From Streptococcus gallolyticus (GTDB lineage: Bacteria; Bacillota; Bacilli; Lactobacillales; Streptococcaceae), in assembly GCF_003337175.1 (NCBI RefSeq), contig NZ_NETH01000013.1:1-50960 (forward strand): DNA of 50,960 bases, given 5' to 3'. Positions within the stretch are counted from its first letter, which is position 1; every line of letters starts with the position of its first letter. Positions 37,575 to 46,577 of this stretch are shown in pieces. The notes under the pieces are model-generated. The model was given only the letters and a program-made list of their open reading frames with translations. It was not told where the DNA came from and did not search any database. The translations under genes were made by a program, and so were the position numbers.

Positions 37575-37604
37575 GGGTTGTTACTGGTTAGGCAGGCAAA
37601 ACCT
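37575..37604 (+). promoter_or_regulatory. Ribonucleic antiterminator (RAT) in the licT leader
   Basis: GGGTTGTTACTGG followed by GGCAGGCAAAACC is the typical BglG/LicT RAT. It overlaps the 5' arm of the following terminator, so LicT bound here would allow expression of its own gene. Confidence 0.85.
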
Positions 37605-37670
37605 AGTGTACATTTGGGGATTGTGTTAAAGCACAGTGCTTTTTGTGTACGCTAGTTTTGCCTTTTCTTT
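37595..37670 (+). terminator. LicT-controlled terminator before licT
   Basis: GGCAAAACCTAGTGTACA (37595-37612) pairs with TGTGTACGCTAGTTTTGCC (37644-37662), then TTTTCTTT. It is mutually exclusive with the RAT. Confidence 0.85.
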
Positions 37671-37697
37671 CCGAATTTTTTTGAGGAGTAGTAGAAG

Positions 37698-38537
37698 ATG
37701 AAAATTGATAAAGTCTATAATAACAATGTTGTTTTGGCTAAAGGGGATGACGGAGAGGAAATCATTGTCATGGGAAGAGGGATTGGCTTTCAAAAAAAGT
37801 CGGGTGATGACATTGATCCTGCCTTAGTTGAAAAGACCTTTGTTATGCAGGACAAAGATACCACCAAGGACTTGACACGTGTCTATCTTGATTTATCCCC
37901 AGCAGAAACTGAGGTCGTTCTCGACATTATCAAGCATGGTCAAGAAGTTCTCGAAACCACTTTTGATACTGCCTTTTATATTGCTTTAGCAGACCATCTT
38001 CATTATACGCTTCAACGAACTCGTGAAAACATAATCATTCAAAATCCGTTATCATGGGAGATTCGTAAATTTTTTCCAAAAGAATATCAGCTTGGAAGGG
38101 ATGCGTTAAAGATTATCTTTGAAAAGCTGGGTGTCAGTTTGCCTGATGATGAGATTTCATCGATTGCTTTGCATTTTATCAATGCCCAAAAAGATTCGGG
38201 AATGGTAGAGCAAAATTATCAGATTTCAAAGATTGTTACGGATATTTTGGGGATTGTTCGTCTGTTTTATGGCAAGGTCGTTGATGAAGATTCGGTAAGT
38301 TATAATCGTTTTATTACTCATATTCAGTATTTTGCTCAGCGTGTTGTTAATGGCGTTGTTCAAGGAAAAAATGATAGTTTTTTATATGAACAAGTCAAAT
38401 TAAACTATCCCGTTGCCTTTTCATGTTCTGAAAAAATAAAAAATTATATCGAAAGTAGTTATGATTTTCCAATGAGTCGTGATGAACAAGTTTACATCAC
38501 CATTCACATTCAACGTTTGGAAACCAGTCATAACTGA
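37698..38537 (+). CDS. licT: BglG/LicT-family transcriptional antiterminator
   Basis: A 279-aa RNA-binding regulator. The N-terminal CAT domain (MKIDKVYNNNVVLAKGDDG, GRGIGFQKKSG) binds RAT hairpins. Two PTS regulation domains follow (about 65-170 and 172-278) with conserved histidines in ADHLHYTLQR and ALHFINAQ. In the family, phosphorylation by HPr and by the EII sets activity: active when beta-glucosides are present and glucose absent. RAT sites lie both before this gene and before bglP, so it controls itself and the PTS gene. Confidence 0.94.
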   Translation: MKIDKVYNNNVVLAKGDDGEEIIVMGRGIGFQKKSGDDIDPALVEKTFVMQDKDTTKDLTRVYLDLSPAETEVVLDIIKHGQEVLETTFDTAFYIALADHLHYTLQRTRENIIIQNPLSWEIRKFFPKEYQLGRDALKIIFEKLGVSLPDDEISSIALHFINAQKDSGMVEQNYQISKIVTDILGIVRLFYGKVVDEDSVSYNRFITHIQYFAQRVVNGVVQGKNDSFLYEQVKLNYPVAFSCSEKIKNYIESSYDFPMSRDEQVYITIHIQRLETSHN

Positions 38538-38551
38538 TAAAAAGCATTAGA

Positions 38552-38584
38552 TTTCTCTTCAAAGTGATTTGAGGAGAATTTTTT
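38552..38584 (+). terminator. Terminator after licT
   Basis: TTCTCTTCAAA (38552-38562) pairs with TTTGAGGAGAA (38567-38577, one bulge), then TTTTTTG. Confidence 0.75.
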
Positions 38585-38714
38585 GTAAAAATTTTTAAAA
38601 TGAAAACGTTGTGAAAAATGTTGTAAATTCGCTTTGTGACAATAAAAGGCGAAGAATATGTTTTCATAAATTATGAAAATGTTGTTTTGCTGTAAAAAAG
38701 TTTTAAAAAAACGC

Positions 38715-38743
38715 TTGCAAAATATGAAAGCGCATGCTATACT
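38715..38743 (+). promoter_or_regulatory. bglP promoter overlapped by a cre site
   Basis: -35 TTGCAA (38715-38720), a 17-base spacer and -10 TATACT (38738-38743). ATGAAAGCGCATGCT (38724-38738) fits the catabolite response element consensus WTGNAANCGNWNNCW at every position and fills the spacer, so CcpA should block initiation when glucose is present. A second weaker cre-like site (ATGAAAACGTTGTGA) lies at about 38600. Confidence 0.85.
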
Positions 38744-38757
38744 ATGAATTGTTAAAA

Positions 38758-38780
38758 GGATTGTTACTGATAAGCAGGCA

Positions 38781-38786
<6 letters not shown>
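38758..38786 (+). promoter_or_regulatory. RAT antiterminator in the bglP leader
   Basis: GGATTGTTACTGATAAGCAGG followed by CAAAACC matches the RAT before licT. LicT binding prevents the next terminator from folding. Confidence 0.85.
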
Positions 38787-40804
<2,018 letters not shown>

Positions 40805-40852
40805 AACAAGAAATCATTTAGTGAAGCTAGACGTTTCAGAACAAAGACAACA

Positions 40853-40883
40853 CCCTTAGAATTAAGTTTCTAAGGGCTTTTTT
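40853..40883 (+). terminator. Terminator after bglP
   Basis: CCCTTAGAA (40853-40861) pairs perfectly with TTCTAAGGG (40868-40876), then CTTTTTTA. Confidence 0.85.
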
Positions 40884-40899
40884 AGTAGGACATACCCGT

Positions 40900-40965
40900 C
40901 GTATCAAAAGACAAACACCAATAATGATGTTTATCTTCGGTCTGAAAGATTCGAAATGAGTCTCT
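40900..40965. repeat. Degenerate IS1182-type end
   Basis: AAAAGACAAACACC, then GTTTATCTTCGGTCTGAAAG, resembles the IS terminal sequence at 744-782 (AAAGACAAACC, GGTTTGTCTTCAGTCTGAT). It probably marks an old insertion at the left edge of the accessory region. Confidence 0.45.
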
Positions 40966-41047
40966 TTTGATTTTTACCAGAAATAAGTTAGTTTATAAAA
41001 CGCTTACAAATAACCATTATAGCAAAAATATTGTTGCAGAAACAGTC

Positions 41048-41075
41048 TTGTCTTTTAAGGGAATGGGTGTATAAT
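41048..41075 (+). promoter_or_regulatory. Promoter before the secreted protein at 41148
   Basis: TTGTCT (41048-41053), 16 bases, TATAAT (41070-41075). The stretch from AACAGTCTTGT to the -10 resembles that before the gene at 42585. Confidence 0.6.
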
Positions 41076-41106
41076 AAAAGTGAGAAATAAGATAGGAAGG
41101 AGGCTA

Positions 41107-41127
41107 ATGCTGTATCGACGTAGTTGA
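41107..41127 (+). CDS. Six-codon leader ORF
   Basis: GGAAGGAGG lies three bases before an ATG encoding MLYRRS and a stop, 20 bases upstream of the secreted-protein start. The strong ribosome site suggests it is translated; it may tune expression of the next gene or be fortuitous. Confidence 0.35.
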   Translation: MLYRRS

Positions 41128-41147
41128 TTTTAGTTTGAAAGGAGAGG

Positions 41148-41582
41148 ATGGATAAGAGAAAGGTTAAAAGTATTGGTCTCATTTTGTTGTTTGTTTTGTC
41201 TGTCTTTTTCATCTTTACCGATAAAAGTGTAAAAGCAGATGAGGTTCCTGTATTGCCTGCTTCAGAAGTTATCGCTAAGAATCTTCCTGATGCTATTGTT
41301 AGTGAAACGGATATACCAGAATTTGATTTTAATTCTTTTATGATTTCAGATAGGAGTTGGGTTGCCAACACATATGGTAATGGTGGAAAATGGATTTACA
41401 AATATACTATAGATCCATATAGTTATTATCAACATTCTGGAACTGGACAATGGCGGATGTTACAAACAAGGTCTACGGTCAATCATACAGCTAATACAAT
41501 TGTTAATGGTGTTGTAACACATTCAAGCTCTTGGCCTGTTCCGTATTACAACCCACCATTTGCTCATTTGTTGGGAGGCTGA
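41148..41582 (+). CDS. Sec-exported protein, candidate bacteriocin/toxin
   Basis: A 144-aa protein with a clear signal peptide (basic MDKRKVKS, hydrophobic 9-24, cleavage near SVKA at about residue 31). The mature part of about 113 residues is rich in Tyr, Trp, His and Asn (WVANTYGNGGKWIYKYTI, YSYYQHSGTGQW, NHTANTIVNGVVTHSSSW) and contains no cysteine. I do not recognise the family; the Trp/Tyr/His-rich mature part vaguely recalls lactococcin 972-like proteins but does not align convincingly. GGAGAGG precedes the ATG. The gene for an enterocin A immunity-like protein starts six bases after the stop, which is the main reason to suspect a bacteriocin. Confidence 0.75.
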   Translation: MDKRKVKSIGLILLFVLSVFFIFTDKSVKADEVPVLPASEVIAKNLPDAIVSETDIPEFDFNSFMISDRSWVANTYGNGGKWIYKYTIDPYSYYQHSGTGQWRMLQTRSTVNHTANTIVNGVVTHSSSWPVPYYNPPFAHLLGG

Positions 41583-41587
41583 TTGTG

Positions 41588-41863
41588 ATGTCATCAACGA
41601 TTGAACAGCTAGAAAATGCCATTTATAATCTCATTTTAGATTTGGAAATAACAGATAAGGAGCGTCAAATTCTTTTGAAAGCGAAAGATGATTTTAGTAG
41701 CAAAAAAGATCCTAGTAGGATCATTTCAAGCTTAAAAGTAGAACTAGCTCCTTTAGGATTAAAACAAGAATTATCTCCGAAAACTTTGGAATTTTATTTA
41801 AATTTACAGAAAGAATTTCCTGTTCGCGATAAAATATGGCGACCTAATGGCTTGTTTTTTTAG
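41588..41863 (+). CDS. Bacteriocin immunity protein, EntA-immunity-like
   Basis: A 91-aa, cytosolic, highly charged helical protein (TIEQLENAIYNLILDLEI, ERQILLKAKDDF, IISSLKVELAPLGL, LSPKTLEFYLNLQKEFP) with the length and four-helix pattern of the enterocin A immunity family. ATG 41588 follows GGGAGG. It lies six bases downstream of the secreted-protein gene, an arrangement typical of a bacteriocin with its immunity gene. A GTCCGAC/GTCGGAC hairpin follows. Confidence 0.75.
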   Translation: MSSTIEQLENAIYNLILDLEITDKERQILLKAKDDFSSKKDPSRIISSLKVELAPLGLKQELSPKTLEFYLNLQKEFPVRDKIWRPNGLFF

Positions 41864-41876
41864 TAATAAAATTGGT

Positions 41877-41902
41877 GTCCGACAATAGCGAAGCGGTCGG
41901 AC
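41877..41902. repeat. Inverted repeat GTCCGAC/GTCGGAC
   Basis: A perfect 7-bp stem (41877-41883 with 41896-41902) whose loop AATAGCGAAGCG recalls GGACAATAGCGACG at 46966. It has no T-run; a separate terminator-like hairpin ACCCTT/AAGGGT with a T-run follows at 41929-41951. Confidence 0.5.
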
Positions 41903-41928
41903 AGGATTGTCATATTATGCCAATTGTT

Positions 41929-41951
41929 ACCCTTTTTTAAGGGTGCTTTTT
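41929..41951 (+). terminator. Terminator after the 41148-41863 pair
   Basis: ACCCTT (41929-41934) pairs with AAGGGT (41939-41944) and is followed by GCTTTTTT. Confidence 0.6.
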
Positions 41952-42173
41952 TCGTGCGTTGATTCGCAGGACAGCTCTTTGCAAAAGTCCCCAAAAGGAG
42001 TGCTACCGTTTTGATGTTGCCTAGCAATACCAAAACAGAATTCAATAATTATTCTTTGGGAAAGGGAACAGAAAGCGATCTAATTTGAGAACTTAGATCA
42101 CTTGATAAGCAAGCAATAGACTTTGTCGGACTGTTCATCATTTACGATTCGAATGTTCCTAGGAGGAAATGAG

Positions 42174-42320
42174 ATGGACTGTTATCATCACGTTAAAAAT
42201 CAAAAAATCGATGATGAATTGCCACAATAGTTAACAGCCAGTTTTAGTGCAAACATGAATGATTTGAGACGAGTATTAGATGCCTGCTTAGTTGGTCTTG
42301 ATGTTATAAAAAACGATTAG
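42174..42320 (+). pseudogene. Short gene with in-frame stop
   Basis: A strong AGGAGG lies seven bases before ATG 42174. The frame reads MDCYHHVKNQKIDDELPQ, meets TAG at 42228, then continues LTASFSANMNDLRRVLDACL to a stop at 42318. A terminator overlaps its end. It is probably a small gene of about 48 codons inactivated by one substitution. I recognise no family. It lies between two secreted-protein units and may be the remains of a third. Confidence 0.45.
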
Positions 42321-42357
42321 TTAGCCGATAAAAAACCGATCCTGTTAATCGTTTTTA
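42308..42357 (+). terminator. Terminator after the short pseudogene
   Basis: AAAAACGATTA (42309-42319) pairs with TTAATCGTTTTT (42345-42356) around an AT-rich loop. Confidence 0.65.
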
Positions 42358-42428
42358 GAGAACATTTTCTATAGTTATTTTTTCCCTATAAGTTCTATTA
42401 TATCACAAAAACGCTTTCAAAAACAGTC

Positions 42429-42457
42429 TTGTATTTTTGAAAGATTAAGTGTATATT
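42429..42457 (+). promoter_or_regulatory. Promoter before the PLA2-like gene
   Basis: TTGTAT (42429-42434), 17 bases, TATATT (42452-42457), preceded by AACAGTC as at 41042. The transcript would have a leader of about 120 bases. Confidence 0.6.
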
Positions 42458-42584
42458 GAAAGTGTAAAATTTTATAACTAGTTGTTAAGTGGCTAGTCTG
42501 AGGGAGGGAAGGTCTAAGTCAAACTAATTGTTAATTCTTTTATTGTCTTTTGGTTAGTATATTTAATTAAAGGAGTTTTTAGAA

Positions 42585-43109
42585 ATGAAGAAGTTTTTAT
42601 TAGCAATAATAACAGTAATAGCAACGTTTTTAATGGTTTCAGCTAATGTATTAGATGACCATAGTGCTAATATATTGAGACAATTAGATTTTGTGACCGA
42701 ATTCAATGAACAGGGCTTACCTGTAGTGAATATTGCTATAGCTGAGGAAATGGGGCTTGATGAGGAAGCTATGGAAGTAGCTCATCATTTAAACCAGATA
42801 GTGAAAGCTATTGAAACTGATGGGGCGTCCTCAACTTTAGCAGCTATGGAAAGAGCATTATTCCCTATTGGAGCTTACGGTAATTATTGTGGTAAAGGAA
42901 ATAATGGTTGGAGTGTAGCACCCATTGATGAGCTAGACAGCGCCTGCAGAGAATACGATAAATGTTTTAAAGGTTTTACCAAGGATAATAGAAGTTGCAA
43001 TAAAGCATTTTTGACAAGATTAGCACCTATAATTCAAAAAAATAATGTATCAACAACTAAAGGGGCTTATGCTTTAGCTGCCTTTAAGTTATTTTCTAAT
43101 TTTATTTAA
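42585..43109 (+). CDS. Secreted phospholipase A2-like protein lacking the catalytic His
   Basis: A 174-aa protein with a signal peptide (hydrophobic 4-20), a helical propeptide-like region (25-95) and a C-terminal PLA2-like domain. YGNYCGKGN (98-106) matches the calcium-binding loop and DELDSACREYDKC (115-127) the active-site helix CCxxHD, but the catalytic His is Tyr (Y124) while the next Asp (D125) is kept. If the alignment is right it cannot act as an ordinary PLA2. It may be a membrane-binding toxin or bacteriocin using the fold. AAAGGAG lies nine bases upstream of the ATG. A 61-aa membrane protein gene follows after six bases and may give immunity. Confidence 0.75.
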   Translation: MKKFLLAIITVIATFLMVSANVLDDHSANILRQLDFVTEFNEQGLPVVNIAIAEEMGLDEEAMEVAHHLNQIVKAIETDGASSTLAAMERALFPIGAYGNYCGKGNNGWSVAPIDELDSACREYDKCFKGFTKDNRSCNKAFLTRLAPIIQKNNVSTTKGAYALAAFKLFSNFI

Positions 43110-43115
43110 TAATAT

Positions 43116-43301
43116 ATGAAATTGATATTGTTATTGATTTTAGGGGGTTATATTATCATGGGATTGCTTTTTGTAAAACATCGTAATGAAATATTAGTTC
43201 CTAAAATTTTAAAAATATTTTTATTGATATTGTATGTGCTAATGCTTGTCTTAGTTGCTTATTTGACATTGTTTGTCTTTATGTTTGGCTATAATTCTTA
43301 G
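43116..43301 (+). CDS. Small two-segment membrane protein, putative immunity partner
   Basis: A 61-aa protein, almost entirely two transmembrane helices (about 2-19 and 31-57) separated by a basic loop VKHRNEILVPKILK. It starts six bases after the PLA2-like gene and is followed by a terminator, so the two genes form one unit. Size, topology and position fit a bacteriocin immunity protein, but there is no recognisable family. Confidence 0.65.
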   Translation: MKLILLLILGGYIIMGLLFVKHRNEILVPKILKIFLLILYVLMLVLVAYLTLFVFMFGYNS

Positions 43302-43310
43302 AAATATGCT

Positions 43311-43337
43311 GACCTCCTCACCAGTAGGGGGTCTTTT
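43311..43337 (+). terminator. Terminator after the PLA2-like unit
   Basis: GACCTCCT (43311-43318) pairs with AGGGGGTC (43326-43333) and is followed by TTTT. Confidence 0.7.
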
Positions 43338-43373
43338 CGTATAAAATTGTCATTATAACAACTATTTAATTTG

Positions 43374-43402
43374 TTTACAAATGAACAATGAAGTAGTATA
43401 AT
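43374..43402 (+). promoter_or_regulatory. adhP promoter
   Basis: TTTACA (43374-43379), 17 bases, TATAAT (43397-43402), about 43 bases before the ATG. Confidence 0.75.
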
Positions 43403-43445
43403 TAATATGTGAAAAAAATAACAAACATAAGCAAGGAGGCATAAA

Positions 43446-44471
43446 ATGAAAGCAGTTGTCGTAAATCCAAATTCTACAGGAGTTGAAGTCGTTGAACATG
43501 CTCTTCCAAAAATCGGGACAGGTGAAGCATTAGTTAAAGTGGAGTACTGCGGTGTGTGTCACACAGACTTGCATGTATCACATGGTGATTTTGGAAAAGT
43601 TCCAGGCCGTATTTTAGGACATGAAGGAATAGGCATTGTGGAGGAAGTTGCTGATGATGTAACGTCATTAAAACCAGGAGATCGAGTCAGTATTGCATGG
43701 TTTTTTGAAGGATGTGGTCATTGTGAATATTGTACAACTGGACGTGAAACATTATGCCGTTCTGTAAAAAATGCAGGCTATAGTGTAGATGGTGGAATGA
43801 GTGAGTATGCAGTGGTTACAGCTGATTATGCAGTGAAAGTTCCTGAAGGATTAGACCCAGCTCATGCTTCATCTATCACATGTGCAGGTGTTACGACCTA
43901 TAAAGCTATTAAAGAAGGCGGTGCTGCACCAGGACAATGGATAGCTGTTTATGGAGCAGGAGGATTAGGAAACCTTGCCATTCAATACGCAAAGAAAGTG
44001 TTTAATGCACATGTTGTAGCAATTGATATTAATGATGATAAACTAGCGCTTGCAAAAGAAGTAGGAGCAGATTTTACGATTAATGGTAAAGAAGTTGAAG
44101 ATGTTGCGGCTTTAATTCAAGAAAAAACAGGTGGCTGTCATTCGGCGTGTGTAACGGCAGTGTCAAAAGTAGCATTTAATCAAGCGGTTGATAGTGTACG
44201 TGCAGGAGGAACAGTAGTTGCAGTAGGTTTGCCATCAGAAATGATGGAAGTATCTATTGTGAAGACAGTATTAGATGGTATAAAAATTGTGGGTTCACTG
44301 GTTGGGACTCGTAAAGATTTAGAAGAAGCATTCCAATTCGGGGCAGAAGGTTTAGTTGTGCCAATTGTCCAAAAACGACCAGTCGAACAAGCACCTGATG
44401 TCTTTGATGAAATGGAAAAAGGAATAATCCAAGGGCGAATGGTACTTGATTTTACGGGTGAAACGGTTTAG
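43446..44471 (+). CDS. adhP: Zinc-dependent alcohol dehydrogenase, AdhP type
   Basis: A 341-aa medium-chain dehydrogenase interconverting ethanol and acetaldehyde with NAD. Catalytic zinc ligands lie in CGVCHTDLH (C38) and GHEGIG (H59, E60); the structural zinc site has C90, C93, C96 and C104 ([15 protein letters not shown]); the NAD fold is [21 protein letters not shown] lies upstream. The gene is intact with its own promoter but sits inside the accessory array, between a toxin-like unit and IS debris, so it probably arrived with, or was surrounded by, mobile DNA. Confidence 0.95.
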   Translation: MKAVVVNPNSTGVEVVEHALPKIGTGEALVKVEYCGVCHTDLHVSHGDFGKVPGRILGHEGIGIVEEVADDVTSLKPGDRVSIAWFFEGCGHCEYCTTGRETLCRSVKNAGYSVDGGMSEYAVVTADYAVKVPEGLDPAHASSITCAGVTTYKAIKEGGAAPGQWIAVYGAGGLGNLAIQYAKKVFNAHVVAIDINDDKLALAKEVGADFTINGKEVEDVAALIQEKTGGCHSACVTAVSKVAFNQAVDSVRAGGTVVAVGLPSEMMEVSIVKTVLDGIKIVGSLVGTRKDLEEAFQFGAEGLVVPIVQKRPVEQAPDVFDEMEKGIIQGRMVLDFTGETV

Positions 44472-44500
44472 AAAGTATAGCTAGTGAAGTAAAGAAAAAC

Positions 44501-44663
44501 ATAGAGTCTGTGACAAAAAGATTTTGATTTTTGAAATACTTTACTATTAAGCTATTTGAATGAATTAAATGAATAGAAAAGTGAACAAAACAGAAGTTTC
44601 AATGTTAAAAAACTCCATTTGTTCGCTTTTTTAGTTGAGGTTAGACTTTTGTCCCAGACTCTT
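44501..44663. repeat. Inverted-repeat-bounded element downstream of adhP
   Basis: AGAGTCTGTGACAAAAAG at about 44501 is inverted at 44642-44661 (AGACTTTTGTCCCAGACTCT). Inside is a hairpin GTGAACAAA...TTTGTTCGC with a T-run. The ends resemble IS1182-type termini, so this may be a MITE-like remnant that now terminates adhP. Confidence 0.55.
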
Positions 44664-44754
44664 AGACGAAAGACGAAAACTCACTTAGTTATTTAAGTGA
44701 GCTTTCGTTATGAATAGGAATATAATAGAAGTAGCTAATACAAGGGGGGCGTCA

Positions 44755-45093
44755 TGTTTCATAAGGAAAATCCAGATTATAATCGTCATCACTAGGGCGT
44801 CTACACGCTCAGTGGGATTGCAAAAATCACTTTCTGCGTCAAGCCGAGGAAATCATTGACTTTATTGATGACTCAGTGAAAGACACCTACTCTACAGACG
44901 CCGAACTTCTTTGGAAAGAAGCACTTGAGATTTGTGAAGACGTCTGTCATCAAAGAGGCTTTAAGAACCTCTATCAGAATGCAAGGAAACCATTGAACAG
45001 CTCTTTGGAATAGCTAAAGCGTATTATAATCTACGGTATACCAGAGAGAAAGAAAAACTCAAAATAGAAGATAAGGTTGGATCGACCTTTTGA
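44755..45093 (+). pseudogene. IS1182-type transposase remnant
   Basis: From ATG 44755 there are stops and frame changes. EALEICEDVCHQRGFKNLYQ aligns with the transposase at 2-676 (ADLEICEDIRHHRGMKDRYR), and after a frame shift ETIEQLFGIAKAYYNLRYTR continues to 45093. The middle of the protein is deleted. Inactive debris. Confidence 0.8.
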
Positions 45094-45132
45094 GTCAGCT
45101 TTTGCTGATTCGTTTTTAAGTTTCTAAGCTTA

Positions 45133-45626
45133 TTAATAAACCAAGTCTCCAATAGAAACTTGGTTTATCCCACTCCCGATATAAACTTGAGGAGTCATCA
45201 GAACTAAAAAATTACCATTCTTATCAAAGTGATTCATCAAATTTGATATCCGACTGCTATAAGCATGATAACTACCATCTTCCTCTGTCCGATGGTCATT
45301 CAAATCAAGAAGGTATTGCCATAAACTTTCAAATTTGGTTTGACGTACTCAAAATGAAAAGCATCATACTCTCTCCAAGAGCTATAAATACACTTGGAAT
45401 CTGATAAAGACAAACCGATAATCATGCTAGTGCTTTGATAAAATTTTTCCATCTCTATGAGTATCTTATTGTTAACTCTTGTCTGGTTAGATAAAGTTAA
45501 TAAAACACCATCTGCTAATTGTAATAGCCTTTGTTTATCAGGGGAAGTAGCCAAATGAGATTCCACTGATAACCGAAAGTGACCAATTATTTTTTTGGCC
45601 TTAGCTAAAAATAATTTATCTTCCAC
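45133..45626 (-). pseudogene. Frameshifted partner (possible immunity) gene
   Basis: GTG 45626 has AAGGAGG five bases upstream and begins VEDKLFLAKAKKIIGHF. The frame reaches AFHFEYVKPNLKVYG and stops at 45300. A one-base change near 45347 would continue it as RQTKFESLWQYLLDLNDHRT, then SRISNLMNHFDKNGNFLVLM, then VSIGDLVY to 45133, immediately at the terminator. The restored product would be about 164 aa, cytosolic. I recognise no family. It starts 10 bases after a secreted-peptide gene, so an immunity role is plausible. Confidence 0.55.
45136..45168. terminator. Bidirectional terminator
   Basis: ATAAACCAAGT (45136-45146) pairs perfectly with ACTTGGTTTAT (45158-45168). It closes the minus-strand pair starting at 45899. 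Confidence 0.7.
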
Positions 45627-45636
45627 AATTTCCTCC

Positions 45637-45899
45637 TTAAGGCAATGGATTATGTAAATCACCAAATGAAGCGGCTATATTGTTAGAAACATGATGTACT
45701 ACGTTTCCCCAATCTACCTTGCAATTGCCATTTCTCATGTTAGCTGTTGTGTAAGGTTTACCTACTTTACAAATGATGTTATTACTAACAGCCTTAAAAG
45801 ACGAATACCATTGTGAAGCACTCACTCGTTTACTAAACATTAAACAAAAACCACAACACACTACCATTCCTAAACTTATTTAAAAAAATATTTTTTCAT
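45637..45899 (-). pseudogene. Secreted peptide gene with a one-base deletion in the signal sequence
   Basis: The open part starts at ATG 45867 (MVVCCGFCLMFSKRVSASQW) and runs to 45637, 76 aa. An upstream ATG at 45899 begins MKKYFF; restoring one A in the AAA after a seven-T run joins the frames into a good signal peptide, MKKYFFKISLGMVVCCGFCL followed by MFSKRVSA. The mature part would be about 59 aa with two cysteines (IICKVGKPYT, NGNCKVDWG), possibly a disulfide. There is no double-glycine leader. Followed by the partner gene at 45626. A candidate Sec-dependent bacteriocin, now out of frame or mis-sequenced. Confidence 0.5.
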
Positions 45900-46086
45900 A
45901 TCGTCCACACTTTCAAAATGACAAGATTAGTCAAGCGACTTGTTTTGAAAATGACAGTATCATTTTTTCCGAAGTGAGCTTATTCCCTCCTCAAGTTTAA
46001 TACTTTTTCTTGTAGAAAGCAAATTTTTTATAAGCGTTTTCACAATATGTTATGAAAACAATGGATACACCTGAGTGTGTCAAAAA

Positions 46087-46145
46087 CATCACAGAGAGAT
46101 GATAGCCTGCAATCACGATAAGAACATTAGAAGGTCTCTGTGATG
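46087..46145. repeat. Inverted repeat CATCACAGAGA
   Basis: CATCACAGAGA (46087-46097) and TCTCTGTGATG (46135-46145), perfect 11-bp arms around 37 bases, in a stretch (45900-46400) with no convincing gene. Confidence 0.5.
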
Positions 46146-46400
46146 TAAGACTATGGTAAACCAAAAGGTAATAGTTAGTACTAGCAGACTGCAAAAATAG
46201 TAAAGTTTGTCTCAAAAAGCACTTCAATGTGAAATCGCTGGAAGAATTAACCCTCAAAACCAAGGATTATAGCCACTGGTGGCATCACCATTGCATCCAC
46301 AGCAGTCCCATTACCAAACGCCGATGACTAAGCGAGTCCTTGCTTAATAAAAAAACTTTATAAAATTTGTACAGAGAACTGTTGCTAAGTAAGTGCCTTG

Positions 46401-46577
46401 CTAATCTTCGGTATTGAAGTTTATGGAAATAATAACAGTTACCATGAGAGAAGCGAGAAACAGTTGTGTTATTGTTAATTGTTCAAGCTTGAAAACATAA
46501 TGGGCTATTACATGAATGATACAGACAGATATTGCTGAGATTAGAAATCTTGAAAATAAGGACTTAAGGCCACGCAT
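46401..46577 (-). CDS. 58-aa membrane protein overlapping the secreted-protein gene (MRGLK family)
   Basis: ATG 46577 lies inside the last codons of the gene ending at 46564, in another frame (overlap 14 bases). The product starts MRGLKSLFSRFLISAISVC and has two hydrophobic segments (about 9-28 and 37-52), ending SINFNTED. A paralogous arrangement exists at 48922-48764, where the small protein also starts MRGLK. Overlap plus small membrane topology suggest an immunity protein translated by coupling to the secreted product. No known family recognised. Confidence 0.65.
   Translation of the reverse strand: MRGLKSLFSRFLISAISVCIIHVIAHYVFKLEQLTITQLFLASLMVTVIISINFNTED

Noticed and set aside
41148..41582. 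Assignment of the 144-aa secreted protein to the lactococcin 972 family
   Set aside because: Only general aromatic/His richness is shared; the mature part is longer and conserved positions do not line up.
42140..42160. Possible competence (SigX) box TACGATTCGAAT before the short pseudogene
   Set aside because: It does not match the TACGAATA core, and no other array promoter has it.
42876..42905. YGNYC in the PLA2-like protein as a pediocin box (YGNGV)
   Set aside because: The context YGNYCGKGN plus the downstream CREYD helix fits the PLA2 calcium loop and active-site helix; no double-glycine leader precedes it.
45997..46263. 88-codon open frame on the minus strand with a hydrophobic middle
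   Set aside because: No ribosome site, no recognisable domain, it contains a perfect inverted repeat, and the region looks degraded; probably chance.
46261..46330. Open stretch reading ATGGITIASTAVPLPNADD
   Set aside because: Short, with no start or upstream coding continuity; could be debris but is not supportable as a gene.
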